Shown here piece by piece: positions 55,015 to 64,000 of a stretch of DNA of 64,000 nt. The stretch is from Patella vulgata (taxonomy: Eukaryota > Mollusca > Gastropoda > Patellidae). Location: assembly GCF_932274485.2 (NCBI RefSeq), contig NC_065887.2, positions 15,162,001-15,226,000 on the forward strand. The letters are read 5' to 3'. A program made the translations under genes and the position numbers. Position 1 is the first letter of the stretch, and every line of letters begins with the position of its first letter. The notes beneath the pieces are model-generated. The model was not told the DNA's origin, made no database searches, and saw only the letters and a list, made by a program, of their open reading frames with translations.

Positions 55015-56187
55015 TCAATGAGCTAGACTACTGGGAGCACCTGCCGCTGTTCTCATTGAGTGAGACATGATAGGATATGATACAAGAGGATTGCTCTGCT
55101 GCGCCGCGAAGCTCTGTGGAATGCTGCGTGTTAATGTACAACCGGTATGGAGGGTTTGCATGGAGATATTGCTCTGACCAAGCGACACTGGCACCATGGT
55201 TTGTGTCATGGAAACTGGCACCATAGAAGCATTGATAGTTGGGGTAACGTTAAGTCCTGCCCCTGAAGCCATACGCTGCGCTGTTTGCAAAGCATGCTGA
55301 GTGGCCAAGTCACTGTTCATGGAAATTTGCTGTGATATGGTTGGATTTAAATGACCAATCGAGTGTGCTGTTGCTTGCCCGCCTGGGTTTACTGTAGGTG
55401 TGAGTGTTTGTGTCACTGAATGAGTTAGATCGCCACTGGTCAGTGTCTGCACAGCATTCGCTTTGGACACACGATAGCGAGCATTTTGTTCTAGAAGCAC
55501 TTCATTGGTTGCAGTCAAATCTGCTATCGTTTTCTTTAGTTCCTCGACCTTGCGACGCAACATTAAATTTTCTTCTTCTACGATATGATACGACATTGGA
55601 CGATATCGTTCCTCGAATCCTGGGTAACTAACAAGGTCTACACGTCTTCTTTTTGCTGCAGGATATTCATAACGATCAAACCCTTCATATCTTTCTTCTT
55701 CGAAACGCTCATCAAAACGACTCTCGCGTTCGCTTATTCCGTTAGTTGTAAATTCACTCTTGACATGTCTGTATTTGCATTTGAGACCGCGGACACATTG
55801 TCCTTTTTGGAAATCTTTACAGATGGGTATATCAAACTTGGTAGTCTCGCCACCTCCGTATCCCATGGCAACAGCTTGTTGTAATCTAGGTGGCAGTACT
55901 CTAGTGGAGTAATAGCTCTCTTCTTCCTCACGCGTACAATGTAAGAATTTACAATTTGGTCGATGACATCCAGTGTTCTGGTAATCGTGGCAAAATACTA
56001 TTTTCTGGCCAGATGAGTCCCGCGATTCGTTGGAGCTGGGATGACGGTACTTGCACCGCCTGCCTCGTTTACAGACATTGCGCAGAAAATCTCTACAAAT
56101 ATCATAGTCCTTTCCATTTGACTTTCCGTTATAGAAATTGTCCTCGCTTCCAGAATCACTATTATCGGACATTTTGGGATTTGTCAT
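55015..56187 (-). CDS. ZC3H10: Zinc finger CCCH domain-containing protein 10
   Basis: An uninterrupted 390-residue frame. Three CCCH fingers match the ZC3H10 layout: C31-x7-C39-x5-C45-x3-H49 (ICRDFLRNVCKRGRRCKYRH), C66-x7-C74-x4-C79-x3-H83 (FCHDYQNTGCHRPNCKFLH) and C123-x7-C131-x5-C137-x3-H141. LPPRLQQAV lies between fingers 2 and 3, as in vertebrates. Residues 203-238 form the family's coiled coil (EEENLMLRRKVEELKKTI...LLEQNARYR). The tail is Thr/Ser/Gln-rich and ends SYPIMSHSMR, close to the vertebrate C terminus. The vertebrate protein binds RNA, including miRNA precursors, and affects mitochondrial metabolism. The second Met (MSDNSD, 5 residues in) is an equally plausible start. A likely acceptor in the 5' UTR (exon edge 56406) suggests an upstream non-coding exon. 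Confidence 0.95.
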   Translation of the reverse strand: MTNPKMSDNSDSGSEDNFYNGKSNGKDYDICRDFLRNVCKRGRRCKYRHPSSNESRDSSGQKIVFCHDYQNTGCHRPNCKFLHCTREEEESYYSTRVLPPRLQQAVAMGYGGGETTKFDIPICKDFQKGQCVRGLKCKYRHVKSEFTTNGISERESRFDERFEEERYEGFDRYEYPAAKRRRVDLVSYPGFEERYRPMSYHIVEEENLMLRRKVEELKKTIADLTATNEVLLEQNARYRVSKANAVQTLTSGDLTHSVTQTLTPTVNPGGQATAHSIGHLNPTISQQISMNSDLATQHALQTAQRMASGAGLNVTPTINASMVPVSMTQTMVPVSLGQSNISMQTLHTGCTLTRSIPQSFAAQQSNPLVSYPIMSHSMRTAAGAPSSLAH

Positions 56188-56406
56188 ACAGTTAACTTAA
56201 GTAAGTTCCTGACAACAAAGAAATGGTGTTTAATCTAAGCTTTGAGGTTTTAACACAGTTAGTTACACTTCAAAGTCTGCAACTTAGCTTTTTAAAGTCT
56301 ATGGCGCAATTACTGATCTCACGATCTGTGACCAGATGAACGCACGAACGCTGTTGCCACTATGCTGAGCTGTGAACAGTCAGGACTTTCTGTTAGCGAC
56401 CACAAT
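56188..56406 (-). promoter_or_regulatory. 5' UTR segment of ZC3H10
   Basis: The minus strand has a convincing acceptor (tttttttattttcag) ending at 56407. The stretch to the ATG is therefore probably the 3' part of the 5' UTR, with an intron reaching further right. Confidence 0.45.
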
Positions 56407-58264
56407 CTGAAAATAAAAAAACTTTTCTTTAGATACATGTCTTTAGAAATTTAATACATACGAGTACAAAAAAAGGAACAAGCCTTCAACCACAGCTTAG
56501 CGCAACTGCTGAAAAATAAAATTAAAAGGCACACTTATCAACAATAATGGTACTCTGGGACTGTATAAGGTCAGTACAAGAGAACAATTTTGGACTTATT
56601 GCCAAACATAGGCACACTGTAGCCGTTTCCACCAATTATTAATATATTAGTTAATCTGTATAAAATAGAAAACCTGCAAGAAAACATCCATCTTTTATTA
56701 GGTTTAAAATAAAATACCTATTAGAAATTATACATACAATGGCAGATTTTTCAATCATCAAGATACTGATAGGAATATAGCCAATGCACAGCATAACAAT
56801 TACGTACACACCTCATACAGACACCACTGACAAAGTGAAGATTTTTAAACTGTACTCCACTCCTTGTGTTCAACCACAACCTTCCCAGTTTCTGATAATA
56901 TGACAATCAAATGAAATAGATCTATCTCCGTATCTAAGCATTGATCAAACTATTATCTAAAAAATTTAGTGGTTTTATCAAAACATTTCCCACAGGTGAA
57001 AGGAAAAAGTCTAATCGAGGAAAACTTAATTACTGATAGAGAAAAAGGTCTTTCATTATTCACAAGCTGAAAAGAAAAAATTAATTACACGATAGGAAAG
57101 ACTTTATCGAAGGAATGAAAAATGATCTTAATGATTGGTCAGCGACGGAAGGTCGCTAATGGCATTGTCATGATAAGCAGCACAACTGTCATGTCAATTC
57201 CACACGGCCTTCCACGCATTTTATGGTATGGAAATTTCATTTTTATTTGCTCTGCCCAGACTTAATTTCAGCACACAATTCTTACAACCTGACCACAGCT
57301 TTATTTGCGGTAGTTTTAATAAAGCTTTAAGTGCATGCAGTCATGAACAGAGAACAACAATGTAGGTGAAAATTGAATAACAATGGCAGCCGACGTTGAT
57401 CGTGATTTATCGGCAGGCTGAGGAAATTAACTAGTCGAATGTCAATAACTTCAAGCATTCATTTATATCAATTAGAAAATTATCCATCCTGGCCTCAAAT
57501 TAAAGAACAACACATACCTATTATATTATCCTGTTATGTCAAGGACATGATTGCTTTATAGATCAGAGAATAATCTACTAACCTTTTAACAACAATATGC
57601 TTCGACTTAAAATCTTAAATGAGCAAGATCATTCAGATTTGGATAAATATAGGTTGCCAGACAACACACATACATCCACAGCATGTAAAACATCCAGGCA
57701 AGAAGCCATAGAGGCTGTTGCAATTGGATGAGAGCTTTAGCCACAAGATTTTTTAAGGTGATCAAAAGCTATTAATTATAACTATGATGTTAGTAATCAT
57801 CAGACAAATATTGAAATCAATAGGCTTCTTCACTTCATGAACATAAACACTGTATAGAATTCTGGTAATAACTTTACCTGCTAGAGCAGTCACAAGATTT
57901 TTATTGGTTATCATTAATATGCTTCTTTATCTCATGAATAAAAGTATCACCCAGAATAAAACTGTGTCAACACAAAATCTTGACTAATAAAACTGTCTAC
58001 TTTTAACTAGACACAAAAATTAAGAGTTTTAATTTCAAGCATCACCAATTGTCAAGTCTTGTTACTTAATAGTACACTGTATTCAATTAAAATTCAGTTC
58101 AGTAATTTAATGAGGTTCTTCAAGTGTATAACCATGCTTCACGCCTTTAAAACAAACTCTTAAAACACCCACATGTAAATAGAAAACTAGATGACAAGAT
58201 AACTACCTGGTACACTGTTATAGGTAGTATTGAGAAAGATAACTATGACACTGTCAGAGGTTGT

Positions 58265-58380
58265 AGATTATATGTAAGAGTTAGATAAAGAATTGGCCAT
58301 TCTTGCTATAACTATCACTCCATTTAGTTAAACATGCATTAGGTAAGATTTAGACAAAGAATTTACCATTCTTTCCATAA
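58265..58380 (-). repeat. Dispersed repeat, two partial units
   Basis: The text gtaagagttagataaagaat, then tggccattcttgctataa (58275) and gtaagatttagacaaagaat, then ttaccattctttccataat (58343) are the reverse complement of attatagcaagaatgg..agctctttatctaaatcttac at about 61370-61415. Confidence 0.6.
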
Positions 58381-59821
58381 TATCAATAGTTCCAAAATAG
58401 ATAATATAAAATGAATATATTGATAATTCAGTCAAATTATTTATTATAAGAGAAGTTAGGACAGTTTACTGTTTTGACATAATCTCTTGATTGTCTGGTC
58501 TAATCCATTCAATATCATAAAAACCAATTGTCTAGAGAGTCATGTTAATAAAACGCCTAATTAATCATTTATATATCTTTTTAACTTCAAAAAAGACCTG
58601 CAATGGGAATATTCTGATACACCCCACTTCTCAACTAAAGGGTTGTACTTGTGTATTTATATCCCGTTTTTGTATCTAATTGTTTACTGTTTATAATAAA
58701 TAATAAAAAAAATAGAACAATATCAAAATAACTTATTAAAAACTCACTATTTCGGTAGAATATAGTTCAAACAACTCAATGATAAGAGTTTATCCCAGCA
58801 GAAGACACTATTATCCTTCTGCCCACTGTGAACAGATCTATCAAATAAATGTTCGTAGAGGGTATACGCATACTACAGATAACTGCCATTAACCGTGAAA
58901 TTCTCAACAGTCTGGTCGATCAAACATTCACATATATAGATAAAGATATCATACAGGCTTCAGGTAGAATATTACTTACATGCAAATCTCATTAATATTA
59001 TAACCAACCAACCAACTTCTCTTCTACACTGGCTTCTATCAAACATGAATTTGGTAAAGGTTAAAGGTCGTATGTGATGTGAATTAACCGATTAATACAG
59101 ATACTGTTTCGTTTGAAGTAAAAGTCAACCGTCAAGAAGTACAACTACAGGTAATGGTTATCTGTCAGTGTAAGTTGTATAAAAAATTTTTTTAAAAACT
59201 TATCTCCTTGTATAATCTAGCTTAGATTAAGCTATATTTCACTATGAAATCACCTAACCTATAAATGATATTATTGCATAAAATATCAGGAAATCCTAAA
59301 GTATTATCAAGGATTAATTTAAAGATGGGATTAACATAATAAGATTACACAAACCAGGTCACTCATTGAAGTTTTGACCGACAGGCTTTGAAAATGAACA
59401 ACTAAGAAATTAATCTATCAGTATCAGTCAAGTTTAATAATAAACTTTAGTGTAGTATTCAAAAGTTTATTCCATGAACATAATTATGTTAATTTACATT
59501 ATTGTTTTTTCTTGTTAAAACAAATAATATGTTCATCAATTAATACATTGCTAACAGAGCCACATTTTTAGATGAAAATCAAAAGCGATTTTGTAGAAGA
59601 TTTACTGGATAGGTAAATATTTGATGTGAGAATACAGACACAAACTATTTCTAATAATTTATCTACAGAAAAATTATAATCAAATGAAAAAAATAACTCG
59701 ATAAAATTAAATAATGACCCTTAAAATAATATAGTCCTAATTTCAAATAATATATTATATATTTCTTAATTTTTCTTTTTAGAAAACTAGACCATACTAT
59801 ACATGTATATAGAGCAGTTTT

Positions 59822-59829
59822 GTGTGTGT

Positions 59830-59864
<35 letters not shown>
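59822..59864. repeat. (TG)n microsatellite
   Basis: tg repeats with one interruption (tgggtg). Confidence 0.9.
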
Positions 59865-59866
<2 letters not shown>

Positions 59867-60387
59867 TATGATTGGAGATTTAAACTAAACCTTTCAACAA
59901 CCCTTTACAATCACCTCCCTACTACTTATATGCATTTATTCTTAGAGACTTAACAATAAATGACCTTGAGAAGTTAGAAAATATGCACGTGTCAAGGGTA
60001 AAACAAAGATACTATTTCTACTCCTGATATGACTGCAGATATATAAATAAATAAATATACCAGTAATATCAAGCTTTCTAATCTTTCCTAATAGAGGGCA
60101 TTACCTTGATAATTTAATCCTATAGCTATACATGTACTTTAAAATGCAATAAATCTAAGCAAACCAGAATAATCTGTCATCATTAATCACCTTTTGATCA
60201 TGCTAATTGCTGAATATGTATTCAGAACAGTTTAATGACAATTTAAGCAGTTGTACTTTCAATAATTTAAAACAAATACCAATTGTTTATCTCTCCAAAC
60301 ATCACTCGCAAACGAATGTTATTTTGATAACCAACCAATTTAAGGATTAGAGTTTTCAAACATAGTATTTGAGAAATGTAGAGGTTT

Positions 60388-60513
60388 GTTTCTTCCCACT
60401 GCTAAAGAACCCTTCGCGCATGCAAATTATTGAAATAAAATTGAAACATATGTTTGTCCCAAAATGACTTAGTTTGTGTTGAGTGGACATTAAACAACAT
60501 CTCTCTCTCTCCG
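60388..60513 (+). mobile_element. SINE-A 3' half
   Basis: Starts at ttcttcccactgctaaagaa and continues through gcaaattattgaaataaaat and gacttagtttgtgttgagtg. It ends ggacattaaacaacatctc and (ct)n. Confidence 0.8.
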
Positions 60514-60640
60514 CTCAGAATAAAGTAATTTAAATGAAATTTTCAATATATTCATTGTGCAATAAATCTATTTTTGAACAATTATTGCAAGCTCTTTGTG
60601 TATTTCTAACATAATGCATCTTTAAATGTTCCCAGAGGTG
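60514..60640 (+). repeat. Dispersed repeat copy
   Basis: cagaataaagtaatttaaat, then gaaattttcaatatattcat, and the tctaacataatgcatcttta end match 61310-61432. The two are about 800 bases apart in the same orientation. Confidence 0.7.
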
Positions 60641-61305
60641 AAATTTGTCTGTGTTGAGGTGTAATTATGAAAAAGTCTGTTTTAAATCACAGACTATCAT
60701 CCAAGAACAGCATGTTATTTGAATTTTAATTTTTCTATTTCAACAAACTGTCTCTTTAAAATCCACTCTAACTAGGTGTATAATAAATATACCATGTTTA
60801 TCTATAAATGTTAACAATGAAATCACTGATGCTTTAATCAAATTGTTCCATAATTATCAATAATTGCTTACTAACCATGTTTATTTTCAATTAAGCATTG
60901 TTTATGATAAAATTTGCCTGGAAGTATAAACAATTTAAATAAATTATTAACTAAATGAAATTTGTAACAACCTATTACAGCCTATAAAATATTCTATTAT
61001 TTCAAAAATAAAACATCATAATAACAGTTAAACATACATTATGCAAGAGCTAAATCTTCCTATTGCAGATCTATCTTTAAGCCTGAAATGTTATATAAAC
61101 TATTAATTAGACATTTTTATTAACAAAACAAGGCCATAATCCACTCTCGATGACATTGGATACTCAAGATTTTAACTAGATTAGAACGGTTCGCCATTTA
61201 AAAATTTAATTTAAAAATGGGAAAGCGAGGCTAAGTCTCGAATATACCAGTGCCCTGGTTACCACAATGCACCCATCTTGACAACACTACAAAGAGTTAT
61301 AACTT
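60641..61305. other. AT-rich non-coding stretch
   Basis: No recognised gene or repeat. Confidence 0.3.
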
Positions 61306-61309
61306 GGCT

Positions 61310-61432
61310 CAGAATGAAGTAATTTAAATGAAATTTTCAACATTTTCATTTTACATTATCTATTTTTGAGCTATTATAGCAAGAATGGTCAGCTCTTTAT
61401 CTAAATCTTACATAATGTATCTTTAAAAGAAC
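61310..61432 (+). repeat. Dispersed repeat copy
   Basis: cagaatgaagtaatttaaat, then gaaattttcaacattttcat and tcttacataatgtatcttta. Same family as 60514-60640 and, inverted, 58265-58380. Confidence 0.7.
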
Positions 61433-61474
61433 TTATCAAACCCATTTAAATGAATATAAAGACCCACGCCCTGA

Positions 61475-61866
61475 TATGAGAAAGATAATCCAACTTAACA
61501 CACCCGAGGACACATGTAGATGAGCTTCATGGCAAGTGTTAAAGAAAGAAGCTTATCCTAGCTGTCTCGGATCGTGCATATCAAACATTTCCAGGAGTAC
61601 TGCTTTCTACTCTCTGAGCCTTTCGAGATCTCAATTCCTGGTATGTAAAAGATAATCCAAAGCCGTACTTAACACTCTCCAGGACATACTTAGATGAACC
61701 CTGTGGCACGTGTTAAAAAAATCAAAGAAGCTTAACCTAGCGGTATATATACGCACGGACATAAAACATTTCCAGGAGTACCGTTTTCTACACTCTAAGC
61801 CATTTCTAGACCTTAGGTGGGCTCAAAACATAAAAGATAATCCAAAGCTGAACTTCGCATCATTTT
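61475..61866. repeat. Diverged tandem repeat, about 167-185 bp
   Basis: aaagataatccaa recurs at 61481, 61648 and 61833. Units share aacatttccaggagtac, ttctacactctaagcc, aggacacat.tagatga and cttatcctagc. The 67-codon frame at 61710-61913 lies in it and is not supported as a gene. Confidence 0.75.
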
Positions 61867-61867
61867 T

Positions 61868-62215
61868 TTTTAAAGCTTACCCTGCTTTGTGCACAACACC
61901 TTTCACTAATTAATATACTAATTGAACATCTAACCATTTTATATATTCCAGAAATAACCGGAGATCAGATGTAAAATAATCCCTACATTTAGTGCTAGAT
62001 CTGCAAAATGACCGCCTGACCACTGTTGTTCAAAAGCGTATTTTTAAAGGTTATCCTGCTTTGTGCACAACATCTTTCACTAATATACTAATTGAACATC
62101 TGACCATTTTATATATTCCAGAAATAACAAGAGATCAGATGTAAAATAATCCCTACATTTAGTGCTAGATCTGCAAAATGACTGCCAAACAACTGTTGTT
62201 AAAAAGCGTATTGTT
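61868..62215. repeat. Tandem duplication of about 174 bp
   Basis: Copies at 61868-62041 and 62042-62215 share ctgctttgtgcacaacacct, tatactaattgaacatct and aatccctacatttagtgcta. They are little diverged, so the duplication is fairly recent. Confidence 0.9.
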
Positions 62216-62437
62216 TTGGTGAAAATATATCAATCAACAGTATGGTATAATATTTCCCAGGGCTTTTCACTGAGTAGTGTTGATCTGTCAACAGCTTCTG
62301 CTGTTTTCCTCATCAAAAACCAACATTAAAATGTTAAACATACATATTGTTGCATGAAGGCCTCACAAACAAAAATATATGTTTCTGACTATAAACAATG
62401 TTCTAAAAATCTAAAAATATCAAATGCTTTGAACAAA

Positions 62438-62712
62438 ACCAGGGTTCCCCCCTGTCAGTGATGCAGGACGGAGGGCCTGACAAGGACAGCTGTCCAGTCG
62501 TTCGGATGGGACGAAAAACCGAGGTCCTGTGTACACATTGGCATGCACGTAAAAGATCCCTTGACATTTGGAATTCGATATAAGAGTAGGCCGTAGTGCT
62601 GTTGTCCAGGCAAAATTTCCCTCATAGGCACACTGTATGGTCTATGCCTGTCTTCATTAGCCAAGTTTGGAGCGTTGGACGTTAAACCCCATTTCATTTT
62701 ATTTCATTTCGC
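62438..62712 (+). mobile_element. SINE-B, 5'-truncated
   Basis: Begins in the body (ttcccccctgtcagtgatgc). It runs through gatgggacgaaaaaccgag, ttggaattcgatataagag and ctgtcttcattagcc to ggacgttaaaccccatttc plus atttt/atttc repeats. Confidence 0.85.
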
Positions 62713-62719
62713 TATTTCC

Positions 62720-63160
62720 CCAATATATTATTAGAAATTGACTTATAACATTCAGAATACAATCAATTACTATGTTTATTCCATTTAGACGTGCTATACA
62801 TGAATTCTAATCGTCTACTAGCGTGAAAGTAAATTTCGATCTAAACTTCTTTGGTTCAAGTAAACTGTGAATGTGAATTAACAAAACCTTTAATTGGAAT
62901 GCTTGTTTAATTGGTCCTTTATCTGGCCTGGTTTTCGTTAACTTAAAGTAAATATTGAATGTACGCATATAAAGACTAAAAGAATTTATCATGTTTATGT
63001 TAAATTGACCTATTTAGCAACTACAATTACATTCTTCACTCTCTATTATTATCATATTAATTGTTAACTCAGTAATTGCAAAATTCTTTAATCCATTCAT
63101 ATTAACAAAAGAAGTATTCACGTTGGCTCTCATAATGTCTTTTTGATGGTTGATTATTGT
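62720..63160. other. AT-rich non-coding stretch
   Basis: Nothing recognised. A 61-codon minus frame at 62807-62992 has no similarity I can name. Confidence 0.3.
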
Positions 63161-63164
63161 TGGA

Positions 63165-63778
63165 ACCATGGTGGCTCAGTGAGTGAGGTAAGGTGGGAAT
63201 CACCAATCAGGAGGTCCCTGTGTGGATCCAGGTGTTGGATGGTGGCTCAGCAAGTAAAATAAGGTGGGGCTCACCAACCAGGGTGGCTCAGTGAGTATGT
63301 AAGGAGGGGCTCACCAACCAAGAGGTCCATGTGTGGATCCAGTTGTTGGATAAGAGAGAACCATGGTGGCTCAGTGAGCATGTAAGGTAGGGCTCATTAA
63401 CCAGAAGGTCCCTGTGTGGATCCAGGTGTTAGACGAGAGGGAACCATGGTGGTTCAGTGAGTAAGATAAAGTGGGCCTCACCAACCAGAAGGTCCATGTG
63501 TGGATCCAGGTGTTAGATGAGAGGGAACCATGGTGGTTCAGTGAGTAAGGTAAGGTGGGGCTCACTGATCAAGAGGTCCATGTGTTGGAACAGCATGGTT
63601 TCAGTGGTTCAAGCCGGGTGGCCTGAGGAGGAGCAGTTTCTAGTTGTGTACACATAAAAGAACCCTTGACAGTTGGGATTCAAATTTCTCTCATCATAGC
63701 ACCGAACACGGCATGTGCCCATCTCCATCAGCCCTATTGGTGCAGAAAAGTAGGCTGTTAAACTCCATTTCATTTTGG
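63165..63778 (+). mobile_element. SINE-B with a tandemly amplified tRNA-like head
   Basis: The head unit, gaaccatggtggctcagtga then gtaaggtaaggtggggctca, accaggaggtccatgtgtgg and atccaggtgtt, is repeated. Starts lie near 63165, 63239 (short), 63283, 63361, 63443 and 63527, about 80-85 bases apart when complete. After the last head the ordinary SINE-B body follows (agtggttcaagccgggtggc ... acagttgggattc). It ends taggctgttaaactccattt. Confidence 0.85.
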
Positions 63779-63784
63779 ACTATT

Positions 63785-64000
63785 TCAATAAAGTAGAAAG
63801 TAATTATACAGAAATCTAATTAAAAGCAAAACAAATATTTCTGATAAATGCCCCAAAATGTAATATCTCTTACAATTCTGCAGAAGTTCCAACAATTTGG
63901 TTGAGAGATTGAGGTGGTTAAAAACAAAATCATTATTGTGTATAGCCTAATTGATATTTACCTATACCCATCTTCAATCCATAGTTTTACACCCAAACAT
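63785..64000. other. AT-rich sequence to window end
   Basis: Nothing recognised. Confidence 0.3.

Larger units (their letters stand above)
56410..60375. other. AT-rich intron-like or intergenic stretch
   Basis: No supported exon. It may be the first intron of ZC3H10. A repeat block at about 58265-58375 is inverted relative to one at 61.3 kb. A (TG)n run is at 59822-59864. Confidence 0.4.

Noticed and set aside
55404-56195. Plus-strand frames within ZC3H10
   Set aside because: Antisense shadows of the ZC3H10 coding sequence.

Overview
This window looks like nuclear DNA from a lophotrochozoan animal, most likely a marine mollusc. It is AT-rich, has GT-AG introns of a few hundred bases, and carries single-copy animal genes. 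It is also full of tRNA-derived SINEs, small inverted-repeat elements and degenerate tandem repeats, as is common in molluscan genomes. The species assignment is an inference. No bacterial operons, rRNA, true tRNA genes or CRISPR arrays were seen.

Four genes can be named with good support. (1) 4616-5230 (-): an intronless bHLH transcription factor of the Fer3/Ptf1a type. (2) 22006-32724 (+): glycylpeptide N-tetradecanoyltransferase (NMT). All 13 coding exons can be spliced in phase to 539 residues, ending in the family's invariant -GLVLQ. (3) 39221-44050 (-): RBM48, the minor-spliceosome RRM protein, in 5 exons and 395 residues. (4) 55015-56187 (-): ZC3H10, a three-CCCH-finger RNA-binding protein with an uninterrupted 390-residue frame. 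A fifth plus-strand transcription unit is suggested by a CCAAT/TATA promoter and 5' exon near 45950-46077 and by a signal-peptide exon at 48087-48269. The start of that exon's mature region resembles the first strand of an ephrin domain.

Most of the remaining sequence is repeats. Two tRNA-SINE families dominate: SINE-A, with a (CT)n tail, and SINE-B, with an (ATTTC)n tail (labels are mine). Their bodies are unrelated, but both end in the same 19-nt stretch, ggacgttaaaccccatttc. They are nested in both directions, A in B three times and B in A once. Other elements are a 5'-truncated LINE in RBM48 intron 1, several short TIR elements (15.0, 18.3, 33.3, 38.7, 51.5 and 53.5 kb), an 88-bp-arm hairpin with a 13-bp target duplication (53.1 kb), and many tandem arrays.

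Layout: 0-4.5 kb repeats; 4.6-5.2 kb bHLH gene; 5.3-22 kb gene-poor, with repeats; 22-33 kb NMT; 33-39 kb NMT 3' flank and repeats; 39.2-44.1 kb RBM48; 45.9-48.3 kb putative plus-strand gene; 48.3-54.7 kb repeats; 55.0-56.4 kb ZC3H10; 56.4-64 kb intron-like or intergenic sequence with repeats. The genes do unrelated housekeeping or developmental jobs, and no operon or functional cluster is suggested.

The most striking features are a six-fold tandem duplication of the 3' splice site and exon start of NMT exon 10, the long hairpin at 53.1 kb, and the reciprocal SINE nesting with a shared 3' tail.
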